This document shows, one piece after another, positions 17,764 through 28,062 of a stretch of 64,000 bases of DNA. This DNA is from Saprospiraceae bacterium (GTDB taxonomy: Bacteria > Bacteroidota > Bacteroidia > Chitinophagales > Saprospiraceae), in contig JADLHA010000006.1 of assembly GCA_020848995.1 (NCBI GenBank), positions 1 through 64,000 of the forward strand. Reading direction: 5' to 3'. Every line of letters starts with the position of its first letter. The first letter of the stretch is position 1. The position numbers and the translations under genes were made by a program. The notes under the pieces were generated by a model. The model saw only the letters and a list, made by a program, of their open reading frames with translations. It was not told where the DNA came from and did not search any database.

Positions 17764-18282
17764 ATGAAAACAATGTCATTTGCCACGGGCCTGCTGATGT
17801 TTTTTGCGGCCTGTAAAACGGATTCGCGCACGGCGGAGGAAATAGCAGCTCCCCCGGCGCCCCAGGCACTCGCCTTTTATGGCGACACCATTGCCACCGA
17901 CAGCGCCAAAAGCGTTGACGAGACGCTAAGTGCCCTTGAACAATCCGACAGCCTGTTTACCAAAGTGACCGGCTACGTCACGAGCGTCTGCCAGGCCAAA
18001 GGGTGCTGGATGGTCCTCAGCCAGAACCCGGGAGACAGCACCGGGATTTTCGTCAAATTCAAGGACTATGGCTTTTTTGTACCCCTCGATTTTGCCGGCA
18101 GCCGGGTGGTCATCGCAGGAAAGGCTTACCGCGAAGTGACGTCGGTCGAAGAACTTCGTCACTATGCGGAAGACGAGGGCAAACCCCAGGAAGAAATCGA
18201 TCAGATCACCGAGCCGGCCGAGGAGATGAAATTCATGGCCAACGGGGTAGCCCTGCTCGAAAGCCCCTCCGGAGGGCTTTAA
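17764..18282 (+). CDS. DUF4920-type lipoprotein
   Basis: 172 aa from the ATG at 17764; the GTG just before it is in frame but unlikely. A lipoprotein signal (MFFAACK) places it in the envelope. The core (about 65-135) has the OB-like DUF4920 pattern, with [18 protein letters not shown] containing two cysteines three residues apart, followed by [11 protein letters not shown]. This CxxxGCW block suggests metal or redox chemistry. The family is common in Bacteroidota and its role is unproven. The aldolase gene starts 90 nt later on the same strand. Confidence 0.82.
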   Translation: MKTMSFATGLLMFFAACKTDSRTAEEIAAPPAPQALAFYGDTIATDSAKSVDETLSALEQSDSLFTKVTGYVTSVCQAKGCWMVLSQNPGDSTGIFVKFKDYGFFVPLDFAGSRVVIAGKAYREVTSVEELRHYAEDEGKPQEEIDQITEPAEEMKFMANGVALLESPSGGL

Positions 18283-18371
18283 TCGGTTTGACAGGCTCCC
18301 ATAACGGGCACAGTGGCGGGAGCACGAGGGCGACTGCCGATCAAATTTCTCATCGCTTACATTCAATTCAG

Positions 18372-19445
18372 ATGGCTAAGATTTCTGTATTTGATTTGCT
18401 GGGGGAACAGGCCCCGCATTACCTGGATCACGTTTGCAGTGCCATCCCAAAATCTTCGCTGCAGCCGCCGGGAAAAGATTGCCTGGACCGGATCTGGACG
18501 GCTTCCAACAGGAGCAGCCAGACGCTGCGCAACCTGGGGTCCCTGTTCAACAGCGGGCGGCTAGCCGGTACAGGATACGTGAGCATCCTTCCCGTCGACC
18601 AGGGAATAGAACACAGTGCCGGAGCTTCTTTTGCCCCCAACCCCGCCTATTTTGACCCGGAACAGATCGTCCGGCTGGCCATCGAAGGGGGCTGCAATGC
18701 CGTGGCATCGACCTTTGGGGTGCTTGCAGCGGTTTCGAGGAGGTACGCACACAAGATCCCCTTCATCGTCAAGATCAACCACAACGAACTGCTGACCTAC
18801 CCGAACCGCTTTGACCAGGTCTTGTACGGTTCGGTAGAAGAAGCCTGGAATATGGGAGCTGCCGGTGTTGGCGCCACCATTTATTTCGGATCGGAGGAGA
18901 GCACGCGTCAGCTCGTTGAGGTCGCTGACGCCTTTGAGCAGGCTCACCAACTCGGAATGTTTACGGTCTTGTGGTGCTACCTGCGCAATTCATCGTTTAA
19001 AAAAGACGGCGTCGATTACCACGCATCCGCCGATCTGACAGGTCAGGCCAACCACCTCGGCGTAACGATCCAGGCCGACATCATCAAACAGAAACTGCCC
19101 ACCAACAACGGCGGTTTCAGTGCACTGAACATGGGCAGCTCGTCTTATGGCAAGATCCACCCCAAGGTGTACAGCGAGTTGACGAGTGATCACCCCATAG
19201 ATCTGTGCCGCTACCAGGTTGCCAATTGCTATATGGGCCGGGTAGGCCTCATCAACAGCGGCGGCGAGTCTAAAGGCGCCGGAGACCTTTACGAAGCCGT
19301 ACTCACCGCAGTGATCAACAAACGCGCGGGCGGCATGGGGCTGATCTCGGGACGGAAAGCCTTTCAAAAGCCCATGAAAGAGGGCGTTGCCCTGCTCAAC
19401 GCCATACAAGACGTCTACCTCGACCGGAAGATTACCATCGCCTGA
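18372..19445 (+). CDS. Class I fructose-bisphosphate aldolase (FbaB/DhnA type)
   Basis: Glycolytic/gluconeogenic enzyme interconverting fructose-1,6-bisphosphate with two triose phosphates through a Schiff base. 357 aa from the ATG at 18372 ([11 protein letters not shown]). The open frame runs back to 18003 through the DUF4920 gene, but that extension is the other gene read out of frame. Family blocks include [25 protein letters not shown] and the C-terminal glycine-rich phosphate-binding region LINSGGES. No operon partner is evident. The archaeal-type class I identity is recognised from overall pattern. Confidence 0.9.
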   Translation: MAKISVFDLLGEQAPHYLDHVCSAIPKSSLQPPGKDCLDRIWTASNRSSQTLRNLGSLFNSGRLAGTGYVSILPVDQGIEHSAGASFAPNPAYFDPEQIVRLAIEGGCNAVASTFGVLAAVSRRYAHKIPFIVKINHNELLTYPNRFDQVLYGSVEEAWNMGAAGVGATIYFGSEESTRQLVEVADAFEQAHQLGMFTVLWCYLRNSSFKKDGVDYHASADLTGQANHLGVTIQADIIKQKLPTNNGGFSALNMGSSSYGKIHPKVYSELTSDHPIDLCRYQVANCYMGRVGLINSGGESKGAGDLYEAVLTAVINKRAGGMGLISGRKAFQKPMKEGVALLNAIQDVYLDRKITIA

Positions 19446-19537
19446 ACGTCACCGAACCGCAAAGATTGCCGGCAGCGCATTCACAAAAGAGGCCGCCCTT
19501 CCCCGGACCATTCCCTTGATGTCGTTACAACCAGACT

Positions 19538-19555
19538 AACTAACGCTTGTTAGTT
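19538..19555. terminator. Possible hairpin terminator
   Basis: A 7-bp stem (AACTAAC / GTTAGTT) with loop GCTT at the 3' end of the TerB-like gene, between two convergent genes. No long T-run follows. Confidence 0.3.
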
Positions 19556-19959
19556 TAAAGAGTTTCAAGAAACCGGTCGATGTCGTGAAGGATATTTTCC
19601 TCCTGCAGCGATATACTCCGGTAAACACCTGCCAGTTCGCGGCAGGTGTGCATGATCTTCGACCGGATGTCCGCATCAAAAAGAGAACGGTGCTCCAAAG
19701 CATAATCCTTAAACTCCGTCAGTGCATCTTTGTAGGAAAACTGGTTTTCTTCAAGCCAGTCGAATACCGCTTCTATTTCAAATGACAAATCGGTATTGAA
19801 TTCATCTACCGAATCGTCGATCGCTTTCCAGATTGCCAGGACCTCTTCGTGTAGTTTCGCCAGCTCCCTTTTTTCCACCTTTCCATCGGCATCCGCTACG
19901 GCATAAAACAAATAGGCCAGCTTTTGGTAAAATGCTTCTGGTTTTCTTTGTTTGTTCAC
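19555..19959 (-). CDS. TerB-like helical protein
   Basis: About 134 aa from the GTG at 19959 (reading MNKQRKPEAFYQKL). The frame continues to a TTG at 19983, and the start is uncertain. The sequence is all helical, with an acidic AVADADGKVEKREL block near the N-terminus. That block resembles the metal-binding loop of TerB/DjlA-type domains. No membrane segment is present. Members of this fold occur in stress and tellurite-resistance contexts, but nothing here points to tellurite: no other ter gene is near. A Bacteroidota-wide conserved hypothetical is the safer label. Confidence 0.6.
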   Translation of the reverse strand: MNKQRKPEAFYQKLAYLFYAVADADGKVEKRELAKLHEEVLAIWKAIDDSVDEFNTDLSFEIEAVFDWLEENQFSYKDALTEFKDYALEHRSLFDADIRSKIMHTCRELAGVYRSISLQEENILHDIDRFLETL

Positions 19960-20126
19960 GATGCGCCCTTCTTTGCGAAACAATGTAGTTCATTTTCCCG
20001 AATTGACGCCCTTTTGAATAAAAAATCACCACCTTCCGTGCACTTGCTGTACCTGGTGGGTTGCCTGTAAAAAAAACCAGGAAATCATTCCTACTGCATA
20101 AGGCGGGACAGGCCTTGGATTTTAAA

Positions 20127-20348
20127 GGGTCCTTCTAAAAACCCCATTTTGATGCCAGAATGAAAAGGGCTGCCTCTCTACACTCACAGTTGATGCCAGA
20201 ATGAATTTTGCGAACAGGCCGAGGCGCACCGCAGGAAGCTATGTGGAACGATCACTGGCCGAACTGCAACGAAGGTATGTGAAGCTAAATTCATTGAGCG
20301 CGTGAGCCTGTGCGGGCTGGCTGGCGCAAGAAGGGGAGGAAAGGCCCT
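20127..20348. mobile_element. MITE-like element, copy 2 (diverged)
   Basis: Starts GGGTCCTTCTAAAAACCCC, shares the internal blocks TTTTGATGCCAGAATG and TTCATTGAGCGCGTGAG with copy 1, and ends in a shortened right terminus (AAAGGCCC). Its right end touches the stop codon of the macro-domain gene: the TAG is formed where TTA meets the element's terminal G on the minus strand. Confidence 0.75.
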
Positions 20349-20883
20349 AATGTTTTTCTTCAGCGGAGACCCCCTTGTGGTAGGTCGTGTAGACGAAAAC
20401 CGCAATGTCGATGGGCCCGAGATACTCTTCAACGAGGGGTTGCACATCTTTCCAGTCGAGCCCGCCCACTCCCGTGGCAATGCGAGGTATAGCAAGACTC
20501 CGGATGGATTCCTTTTGCAGCTCGCGCACCAGATTTTTAAGACAGTGCCGGACGTTGATGGTGGATGCGCGACCCGGGTGCCCGGAATTTCCCTGAGCGG
20601 CTTCCTGGGTCAGCAGGTTGAAAATTTTTCGATGGTCGGCGCTTTGCCATAACCAAACGTCACCAGGTTTCGGATGGTAGGTCTGGCAGTAATGCCGGAA
20701 GTCTTTGTACATCGACGGGTAGTGTTCGCGAAGGCTCAGAGCCAGCCCACTATCGAAATGGTCCATTGGAGCCACCCCATGTGCCCAGGCATCTGCCCGA
20801 CTCAGCAACAAATCGCCTTCAACTTCCCGGATCATTACTCGAACAGGATTATACCCTGCAAGATTTCGGAAATCTGGTTGCAT
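20347..20883 (-). CDS. Macro-domain protein (ADP-ribose-binding fold)
   Basis: 178 aa, one domain. Macro-fold blocks are visible: VEGDLLLSRADAWAHGV (first strand and loop), then the C-terminal LAIPRIATGVGGLDWKDV, which matches the phosphate-binding loop of ALC1/DarG-like macro domains. The usual NAVN after the first strand is replaced by AHGV. The expected activity is removing or binding ADP-ribose in the cytoplasm. No DarT-type toxin gene lies next to it, so a toxin-antitoxin role is not supported here. The stop codon coincides with the end of MITE copy 2, so the original C-terminus may have been altered. Confidence 0.8.
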   Translation of the reverse strand: MQPDFRNLAGYNPVRVMIREVEGDLLLSRADAWAHGVAPMDHFDSGLALSLREHYPSMYKDFRHYCQTYHPKPGDVWLWQSADHRKIFNLLTQEAAQGNSGHPGRASTINVRHCLKNLVRELQKESIRSLAIPRIATGVGGLDWKDVQPLVEEYLGPIDIAVFVYTTYHKGVSAEEKH

Positions 20884-21005
20884 TGTCGCTGATTTTCATC
20901 AGGCGGGCGGCTGATAATCGTCATGAAAAGGCCAGGACGAAAACCATTCACGGCAGACCCGTCTTTAACTCAATATCAAATGAAATATGTATTTGCGTAT
21001 TCCGG

Positions 21006-21986
21006 CTAAAAGAGCATGACTCCGATGCGCCAGGGCTGGTAGTCGTAAGTTACCGAATTTTTGAACAATTTGCTGAGATCGTACTGAAAACCAAGGTGGA
21101 TCCGCTTGTATCCAATGGATGCGCTCAGGCCGTAATTCACTTTGTTAAAGTCGTAGTCTTTGTCCAGCGTCAGTGAGGCTTCTTCGTCATCTGCCGTATC
21201 GTATTCCAGTATTTGCTTATGCGAGATCCTTAGTCCCAGATAGGTTCCGGCGTTGAGAACCCATTTACCCGTTTTGGCCTGCAAGCCGAGCGGAAAGCGG
21301 AAATAGCGGAGCCTGAGTTCAACGCGATCGGGTTGTTCCGCTGCCGGAGCAAACGTTGCTTTGTCGCCATCCAGGGTCAAACGCTGAACGTCGTCTCCCT
21401 TTTGCACAAAACAGCGGTTGTCCCATCCAATACCGTAATAGATGCTCAGAGGCCCGTCGGGTTTTCCCAGCCGCGTGTTGAGGAGGATATCAAATTCGCC
21501 AAACCAGTTGAAGGATCGGCCAATGCTAAAATCAGGATAGTTTACGCCGTCTCGCTCCTCAGACAGGGCAAGTCCGTTAAAAAACATGCCGTACCGGATC
21601 TTAACTGAAGTCCGCTTATGGTTGCCCCGGAGCAGAGACCCCGGAGTCCTCCCCGGACCGGATTGGGGAAAGGATGCCTCAGGAATGGTATCCTGACCAA
21701 CCGGCATTCCGGTTTGGCTTGTGCTGCTGTCCGGGGGTGCTTGTCCGCCCCCCGCATTGAGTTCTTCGTAAACCGCGTAGGAAGTTGCACCCAGTTGCAG
21801 CAACAGTTCCCTGCTTTTGGTGCGGTATTCGGAAACGGGCATTTCCCCTTTGCGGAATGATTCTCCCAATCCTTTGTAATGCTCGGCCAGCAGGAGCAAT
21901 TCGTCGGATCCTGGAGGTACTTGCAGCACTGCCCCCGTTGGGAAGCCAAAGCAAAGCAGGACCAGCGTTGTGAACGTGTGCTTCAT
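21006..21986 (-). CDS. Outer-membrane beta-barrel-like protein
   Basis: 326 aa from the ATG at 21986 (MKHTFTTLV), with a signal peptide. The N-terminal third (about 25-75) is a helical region. A Pro/Ser/Thr-rich linker follows, then about 200 residues of alternating aromatic/hydrophobic strands ending in a strand with terminal Phe (WRIGVMLF), the usual barrel signature. The promoter box at 22008-22015 is downstream of the alternative start at 22010, so it favours 21986. No family name is recognised. Confidence 0.7.
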   Translation of the reverse strand: MKHTFTTLVLLCFGFPTGAVLQVPPGSDELLLLAEHYKGLGESFRKGEMPVSEYRTKSRELLLQLGATSYAVYEELNAGGGQAPPDSSTSQTGMPVGQDTIPEASFPQSGPGRTPGSLLRGNHKRTSVKIRYGMFFNGLALSEERDGVNYPDFSIGRSFNWFGEFDILLNTRLGKPDGPLSIYYGIGWDNRCFVQKGDDVQRLTLDGDKATFAPAAEQPDRVELRLRYFRFPLGLQAKTGKWVLNAGTYLGLRISHKQILEYDTADDEEASLTLDKDYDFNKVNYGLSASIGYKRIHLGFQYDLSKLFKNSVTYDYQPWRIGVMLF

Positions 21987-22007
21987 GGTTATCGATTTTG
22001 TCATTTG

Positions 22008-22015
22008 CAAAAATA
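22008..22015 (-). promoter_or_regulatory. -7 box (TATTTTTG)
   Basis: Exact TAnnTTTG match, 21 nt before the ATG of the barrel-protein gene. Confidence 0.5.
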
Positions 22016-22163
22016 AAGGGGTACCTCGAACATTTCAAATGGCTGCCCAACTGTAAAAGGCTGCCGCAATTCACTCCCAGCAGAGCAGGTGCCAGCAGAC
22101 CGGCGCGGCAAGGGCTTATTCGAGTTGCCCTAAAGGGGAGATCCCGGATAAGTTAAACGTCTT

Positions 22164-23825
22164 TCAGTGCGCCTTGCCGATCTGGCCATCGTAGTCGATG
22201 CCCCGCTGGCGGAGGATGCGCCGCACGCCCCAGGCAAAAACCCCCAAATAGGCAAAACACGCCACGGCAACCCAATACGACTGGTGAATGCCAACGGTGC
22301 TCAGGTCGGCGAGCTTACCCTGGATGGGTGGAATGATGGCGCCTCCGAGGATCATCATGATGAGAAAGGCAGCCCCCTGGCTTTCGTATTTTCCAAGCCC
22401 TGCGATGGAGAGCGAGAAAATACAGGGCCACATGACCGAGCAAAACAGTCCGCCGCTCAAAAATGCGTAAACCGCAGTCATGCCCGTGGTCATCAGTCCG
22501 ATGCACATAGCGGCAAATGCTAGGGCACTAAAGAGCATGAGGGTGAGTGCGGGTTTGTCACCAGCAAGCAGAAAGGCCACAACGAGCACGGCAACACAGC
22601 CAACGTAGGCATGGAGTGGGCGCATATCCTTTCCTGCAAGCTCGTTGACCAGCAGGACGACGCCGAATGCCACAAGCGGCACGACGGTCACCAGGAGTTT
22701 TTTTAATCTGGGGCCGGGCCGAAAAACGGGAATGGCCCCCGTCCACCGGCCGATCATCAGGCTTCCCCAGAACATGGAGATAAAGGGTGTGATGGAAGAG
22801 GTCTGCAAGTTTCCGAAATCGGTGCTTTTGAGCAATTCTCCCATATTGCTTTGGATGGTCACTTCAACGCCTACGTAAACGAAAATGGCAAACATGCCCA
22901 GGGGGAGTTGCGGATAGCGCATGGCGCCCCATCCACCGGGATTTTTGCGGGACAGGGCGTAGGCGATGGCCAGCCCCCCGGCCACGATGACCAGTGCACC
23001 CAGAAGCCAGGCCATGCGCACCATTTCGAGCGAATGCAAGGTCTGAGGATCGCTTTCTCCGCGATAGCTGTTAAAGACGGGCAGAAAGCAGGCCACGAGG
23101 CCGGCCGTGATCAGCACGAGCGCCCATACGGCTTTTGGGGCTGTTTCGAATGATTCGTTGCGAATGCCCGAAGGAACGCGTTTGGAAAACGCAAACAGAG
23201 CGGCGGCCAGCAAGAATAACAGGCCAACTCCCGCGTAGAGCACGGTGATCCTGGCAAGCGAAAGGTCTTGAAGGGATCCGTCGTCGTAATGCAAAGCGCC
23301 GAAAAGGGCCAGGGAAACGACAATCGGCCCGATCGCCGTTCCAAAAGAATTGATGCCGCCGCCGAGGTTGACGCGGTGCGCCCCCGTCGAAGGATCTCCC
23401 AGCGCGATGGCAAAGGGATTTGCGGCGGTCTGCTGCAATGAAAATCCGAGCGCCAGCACAAAAAATGAAAACAGAAAAAACCCGAACCCGCTCTGCTGAG
23501 ATCCCCACTGCACACTGAGGATCATGGCCACTGCCCCGAGCAGGGAAAAGAGCAGACCGTAAACGATGCTTCTTTTATATCCCCATCCGGCTACCAAGTC
23601 CTGGCCCCTCCAATTGCTGTAGACGAACAAACCCAGTGCGCCGAGGTAATAGGCGCCATAAAATGCAAAATCGACGAGCTGGCTCTGGAACTGGTCGAGC
23701 TGAAAGTAGTTTTTGCAAAAGGGAATGAATACCCCGTTGCCGGAGGCGATGAATCCCCAAAAAAAGAATACGGTCACCAGGGTACCCAGGGCGCCATAAT
23801 TGGTTTGGATCTTTTGTTCTTGCAT
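22164..23825 (-). CDS. Sugar MFS permease, FucP-like (FHS family)
   Basis: 553 aa with about 12-14 predicted membrane helices. The N-terminal [17 protein letters not shown] block and the later [16 protein letters not shown] block are hallmarks of the fucose/glucose-galactose:H+ symporter (FHS) group. It is longer than typical FucP (about 440 aa) because of an extended central part (about 210-300). A hexose or fucose substrate is likely; no catabolic genes are adjacent to specify it. The next gene on the same strand is ftcD, 39 bp upstream, so the two may be cotranscribed. Confidence 0.88.
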   Translation of the reverse strand: MQEQKIQTNYGALGTLVTVFFFWGFIASGNGVFIPFCKNYFQLDQFQSQLVDFAFYGAYYLGALGLFVYSNWRGQDLVAGWGYKRSIVYGLLFSLLGAVAMILSVQWGSQQSGFGFFLFSFFVLALGFSLQQTAANPFAIALGDPSTGAHRVNLGGGINSFGTAIGPIVVSLALFGALHYDDGSLQDLSLARITVLYAGVGLLFLLAAALFAFSKRVPSGIRNESFETAPKAVWALVLITAGLVACFLPVFNSYRGESDPQTLHSLEMVRMAWLLGALVIVAGGLAIAYALSRKNPGGWGAMRYPQLPLGMFAIFVYVGVEVTIQSNMGELLKSTDFGNLQTSSITPFISMFWGSLMIGRWTGAIPVFRPGPRLKKLLVTVVPLVAFGVVLLVNELAGKDMRPLHAYVGCVAVLVVAFLLAGDKPALTLMLFSALAFAAMCIGLMTTGMTAVYAFLSGGLFCSVMWPCIFSLSIAGLGKYESQGAAFLIMMILGGAIIPPIQGKLADLSTVGIHQSYWVAVACFAYLGVFAWGVRRILRQRGIDYDGQIGKAH

Positions 23826-23864
23826 GCGTTTGATTTTGCCCCGGCTTACAGTGTCCGATGGTCT

Positions 23865-25559
23865 TCAGATGTTGTCTAGTTGAAATTTTTCCCTGAGTGT
23901 GGCCAGGATCCGCTCGACCTTTTCACCGGCAATTTGCTCGATCTCTGTGGTTTTTTGGAGGAACCTTGCTTTTACTTCTTCGTCGTCGATGGTCAGTGAG
24001 TTGATGCGAACGTTCATGGCTGCTCCCTGAACGGCCGTTCGCAAACACAAGGCGCCGACGCAGGCGTCGGTAATGGAATTTTGGTTTCCGATTTCGACCA
24101 TTTCAGCTACGATGTCAAGGCAAGCTTCTGCAATCTGCATGGTCCTGAAGGGGATTTCCATTGCATAGAGGTTTGCTGAGCGTATGGCTTTTTTACGAGC
24201 CTTTTTTTCCTCCGGAGTCTGTTTGGGCATGCGGAAGGCTGCCAGGACAGCATTGAACGCGCGGGTGTCTTCATCGACCAGGTTCAGGAGTTCCTGCATC
24301 CTGCTTTGCGCTACCTCCGCAGCGGAGCAAAAGCGTTCGTAGTGTTGCTCCAGGCCCTTTTTGTGGGCGCTCAGGTTGGCGACCATAGCGCCCAGCGATA
24401 TGCCGAAAGCCCCCACGCAAGCCGACACCGAGCCACCGCCGGGAGCGGGATTCTCCGATGCGGTTTCTCGTGCAAATTCGGCCAGGCTCATGGCCACCAG
24501 TGGATTTGGCTGATCTTGTATCATGTATTCGATGATTCTCTCCTTCGGATGAAAAGGGGCAAGGCTATTCAATCCTAACGACTGTATGGCAACCCGCACG
24601 AGTTCGACATCGCCGACTCCTGTGGAACGGCGCTGCTTCTTCAAAAAATGGCGTCCTGCTTCGGTCATGGCACTGGCAGGAACCAGACCGACGAGTTCGG
24701 AACCCGTTACGAGCACGCCATATGCTTCCGCCGATTTGCGGCAGGCCTCAAATGCTTCGTGAAGTTGAGTTTGTCCGAGGCTGGTGAGGTTCATGCTCAC
24801 CTGTGCTATCCCATATTCCGGAATGTACCAGCCGATGGCTTTGACGCCTGGGCACATGCCCGGACTGCGAAGCACTTCGCCGGCAGCATCTCGGAGCAGC
24901 TTTCCCGTCTGGGGGTCCTTGAGTGGACGCCCGGCCTCGCGAACGTCATACGCAATTGCATTGGCGAGCGCGACGGATTGCGTGTTTAGGTTGACATTGT
25001 ACGCAACGAGTACCTCCCTTGCGCCGATGACCGTGGCGCCAACGCGTGGCTGAAAGTGTTGCGGGCCGAAATCGGGTTTCCATTCCGCCTGTTTCATCTT
25101 CTCCTCCAGCCCCTCGTATTCACCGCTGCGGATGTCGGCCAGGTTGCGGCGATGCGGTGCGCTTGCGGAAGCTTCGTACAGGTAGACCGGAATTCCGAGT
25201 TCTTCCCCGACGCGCCTGGCGAGCCTTTGGGCATACTGCGAGGCTTCCTCGAGGTTCATTCCCCGGATCGGGATGAGCGGGCAAACGTCGGTAGCTCCTA
25301 TGCGGGGATGTGCTCCCTGGTGCCGCTGCATATCGATCCGGCTTGCCGCCACGCGGATGGCCTGAAACGCCGCCTCCACCACGGCTTCCGGGGATCCTGC
25401 AAAACTGACGACCGTCCGGTGGGTGGCCTTGCCCATATCCGTGTGCAGCAGGCGAACGCCCGCCACCGCAGCAATGACCGTTTCTATGTCGCGGATCACC
25501 GACTCATCCCTTCCCTCACTGAAGTTCGGGACGCATTCGAGAATTTTTTGGGCATTCAT
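23865..25559 (-). CDS. ftcD: Bifunctional glutamate formimidoyltransferase / formimidoyl-THF cyclodeaminase
   Basis: Links histidine degradation to one-carbon metabolism: it moves the formimino group from formiminoglutamate to tetrahydrofolate and then releases ammonia, giving 5,10-methenyl-THF. 564 aa. The transferase half covers about 1-330 (ECVPNFSEG start, HRTVVSFAG, QGAHPRIGATDVCP). The cyclodeaminase half covers about 350-560 (APGGGSVSACVGAFG, then helices with TRAFNAV). The fusion is known in animals and some bacteria. No other hut gene is in the window. Confidence 0.94.
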   Translation of the reverse strand: MNAQKILECVPNFSEGRDESVIRDIETVIAAVAGVRLLHTDMGKATHRTVVSFAGSPEAVVEAAFQAIRVAASRIDMQRHQGAHPRIGATDVCPLIPIRGMNLEEASQYAQRLARRVGEELGIPVYLYEASASAPHRRNLADIRSGEYEGLEEKMKQAEWKPDFGPQHFQPRVGATVIGAREVLVAYNVNLNTQSVALANAIAYDVREAGRPLKDPQTGKLLRDAAGEVLRSPGMCPGVKAIGWYIPEYGIAQVSMNLTSLGQTQLHEAFEACRKSAEAYGVLVTGSELVGLVPASAMTEAGRHFLKKQRRSTGVGDVELVRVAIQSLGLNSLAPFHPKERIIEYMIQDQPNPLVAMSLAEFARETASENPAPGGGSVSACVGAFGISLGAMVANLSAHKKGLEQHYERFCSAAEVAQSRMQELLNLVDEDTRAFNAVLAAFRMPKQTPEEKKARKKAIRSANLYAMEIPFRTMQIAEACLDIVAEMVEIGNQNSITDACVGALCLRTAVQGAAMNVRINSLTIDDEEVKARFLQKTTEIEQIAGEKVERILATLREKFQLDNI

Positions 25560-25602
25560 CTTAGCCAGACAATTATGTGCGAAAATAAACGTATCTTTTC
25601 AC

Positions 25603-27039
25603 ATGGACTTTCGGCCATTTTTCAGGACCCTTTGGACCCTTGCTTTTCCTGCCGGACTATTCAGCCAGACCGTATCGATCAGCCCCGAGGTTTACATCAA
25701 AAACGATTTTGCTTATTACGTGCTGAGTCATCCGGACGGAACCGCCTCGCTGCTGCGCGACAAATCGTTCAGACTCATCCTTCAGACCCTTCGTGCTGAT
25801 TTCAGCTGGAGTGTGGAAAAGAGCATCGAGTTGAACGGCAAGAAATGGAGGATCCTGGAGGTGCTTGCCGACAGCAACGACATCGATATTTTTTACATCA
25901 GCCGTCCGGAAGAACATTACGTGCTCATGAAGGCCTCCTACAACGCACAGGGCGAGCTTCTGGAGCAACGGGAACTGTTTTCGGGTCTTGCGGCGACCGC
26001 GCTCAAGGAATACTCCGTGTACCGGTCGGCCAACGAACAATGGGTGGGCATCCGTTTTGAAGACGTCAAAGGGGAGAATGGTTTTCTTCTTTACCACCGG
26101 GGGGCTGACTCCACGATTTGCATGCTTCCCGAAAAGCAGCTTCTGGGAGACGGGGAGGAGGCACTTGAATTTCAGGACCTTGCCCTGAGCAATTCCGGCA
26201 GCGTCTTCCTGTATGCCCGGCAACAGGGCGTCGAAACCAAAAAGCACCGGCTCGGTCATTTTCTACTGCGTTTTGATCCACCGGAAAACCCGGTGCTCCG
26301 GAGTGAACTTCCCCTGGAATCCGGATCGGTCCACCGCCTCGTTTTACGCATCGACGACCTCAACCGCCGCGCCTTGCTTGCGGGACTTTATGCCGAAAAC
26401 CCTGCGCGCAATCCCCAGGGGTACCTGTTTTATGCGGTAGATGAGGACCATCGCATGGTTGCTGCCGCGAAAATTCCCTACTCAAAAGTGCTGATGGAGG
26501 AATGGAAAGGAAACATTAAGGACGCTGAATGGCGAGAGGGCACTCTGCAACTGCGCGACCTGGTGCTAAGCCATTCAGGGGGGAGCCTCCTTCTGTTCGA
26601 ACATACGCGCGAGATGAGCCGCCGCCCCTATTTTTCGACCATTGACCCCGGCCTGAGTACCGTAGCCCGCTGGTACGACTTCTATTTTGACGACATCCTG
26701 GCAGTCTTACTGGATGGGAAAGGGAACTTGCTTTGGGAACGGGTATTGCGCAAGAGGCAGTATTCGCAAGACGACGACGGCATCTTCAGTTCCTTTTATA
26801 CGTTCCGCACGGCCGCCTTGCTTCGCCTCATCTTCAACGATGCCGTTCAATCGGAGGGCACCGTTTCTGAATACCTGCTCAAACCCAATGGCGACAACAT
26901 TCGCAAAAGCGTGCTGAACACCAGTTACAAAAACCTCTCCTTGCGATTCCGGGACGCCATATCCCTCGACGCACAAAAACTGCTGGTCCCCAGCGAACAC
27001 AACGGAAAATTGCGGCTGGTGCGGATCACCTTCGATTGA
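25603..27039 (+). CDS. Exported hypothetical protein, propeller-like (478 aa)
   Basis: No family was recognised. The ATG at 25603 gives a short signal peptide (TLWTLAFPAGLFSQ). The frame extends to 25423, but that part is antisense to ftcD. The mature protein alternates short strands with polar turns (for example LVLSHSGGSLLLFEH), suggesting a beta-propeller or similar repeat fold. No catalytic motif is visible. A TATCTTTT box, one base off consensus, lies at 25592-25599 and ends 3 nt before the ATG. It is transcribed divergently from ftcD. Confidence 0.72.
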   Translation: MDFRPFFRTLWTLAFPAGLFSQTVSISPEVYIKNDFAYYVLSHPDGTASLLRDKSFRLILQTLRADFSWSVEKSIELNGKKWRILEVLADSNDIDIFYISRPEEHYVLMKASYNAQGELLEQRELFSGLAATALKEYSVYRSANEQWVGIRFEDVKGENGFLLYHRGADSTICMLPEKQLLGDGEEALEFQDLALSNSGSVFLYARQQGVETKKHRLGHFLLRFDPPENPVLRSELPLESGSVHRLVLRIDDLNRRALLAGLYAENPARNPQGYLFYAVDEDHRMVAAAKIPYSKVLMEEWKGNIKDAEWREGTLQLRDLVLSHSGGSLLLFEHTREMSRRPYFSTIDPGLSTVARWYDFYFDDILAVLLDGKGNLLWERVLRKRQYSQDDDGIFSSFYTFRTAALLRLIFNDAVQSEGTVSEYLLKPNGDNIRKSVLNTSYKNLSLRFRDAISLDAQKLLVPSEHNGKLRLVRITFD

Positions 27040-27332
27040 GGCGTGCCCCTTCAGGTGTGATGTTTGCGTTAAATTGACGACGACCGGTCGATGCTGGGGC
27101 AATTTTGATTATCTTGCAGGATCGTTTTCCACCGCGCAGAAGCGGTTTAGCCGTATGCCGGCTCGCCAATAGGGCGTTTCGCATGCCTCCTGAAGGTCTG
27201 CTTTGCCCCAAAGCAATTGGGGGCCTCTCAGTACACGGCAACCGGTGAGCCTGACCGGGATCGCCTTCTGAAGTGGTCCGGACCCTCGTTGCCGGATTTT
27301 GGAAGGCGAAACGAGCGTGCAAATCAAACGAA

Positions 27333-27932
27333 ATGAATACCGTTAAGAAAATCTTTGTGCTGTTGCTGCTGCTCGTAGCGGCTTACCTCGTTGCGGCATT
27401 TTTAGGTAAGTCAAGTTACCGCGTCGAACGGGAAAAAGTGGTCGAGGCGCCTCCATCCCTGGTGTACAACCAGGTGTCGATCTTGCGCAACTGGTCCAAC
27501 TGGTCTCCCTGGCAGGAAAAAGATCCTTCCATGCAATTGCGCTTTGAAGGGCAGGATGGCCAGACCGGCTCTACCATGCATTGGGACGGCGACAAAAAAT
27601 TGAGCGGAAAAGGCTATATCACCCTCGATAAACTCGAGAACCCCACTTCCATCGAATATTTGCTCGCATTTGTCGAACCATTCAATTCTAAGTCCAGTGG
27701 TGGTTTCAACTTTAAGCAGGAAGCCGAGAACCGCACCCGCGTTACCTGGTACGACACCTGGGACATACCCTTCACATTCCGGCCCCTGATGATGTTCATG
27801 GATATGGACAAGCAGGTCGGCCCCGATTTTGAACGGGGACTGACCCGCATGGATTCGGTGTGCCGTTCTTTTTATGCTGAAGGCCTTCGCGCCATCCAGG
27901 CAGATACTACCCGTGAAGCGATGCAACAATGA
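27333..27932 (+). CDS. Membrane-anchored SRPBCC protein
   Basis: 199 aa from the ATG at 27333. An N-terminal transmembrane helix (about 5-24) is followed by a START/SRPBCC ligand-binding domain with the LRNWSNWSPWQEKDP pattern typical of Bacteroidota polyketide-cyclase-like proteins. It resembles the first half of the protein at 1625-2734, so the two are paralogues. The C-terminus is helical. The ligand is unknown. The 293 bp upstream hold no other gene. Confidence 0.8.
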   Translation: MNTVKKIFVLLLLLVAAYLVAAFLGKSSYRVEREKVVEAPPSLVYNQVSILRNWSNWSPWQEKDPSMQLRFEGQDGQTGSTMHWDGDKKLSGKGYITLDKLENPTSIEYLLAFVEPFNSKSSGGFNFKQEAENRTRVTWYDTWDIPFTFRPLMMFMDMDKQVGPDFERGLTRMDSVCRSFYAEGLRAIQADTTREAMQQ

Positions 27933-28062
27933 TTCGCTGAGCATCCGAACAAGCGCATTCCGTTTCTTAATGTTTGCTTAAGATTGTCCGGCGAATGCAT
28001 CGCTGTGTACGCAAAATGGCTGCCGTGCCGTTATTTTGCGCTTGAAATTATCATTTAAGATT

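Noticed and set aside
18003..18371. N-terminal extension of the aldolase frame
   Set aside because: It overlaps the DUF4920 gene in another frame; the family start fits the ATG at 18372.
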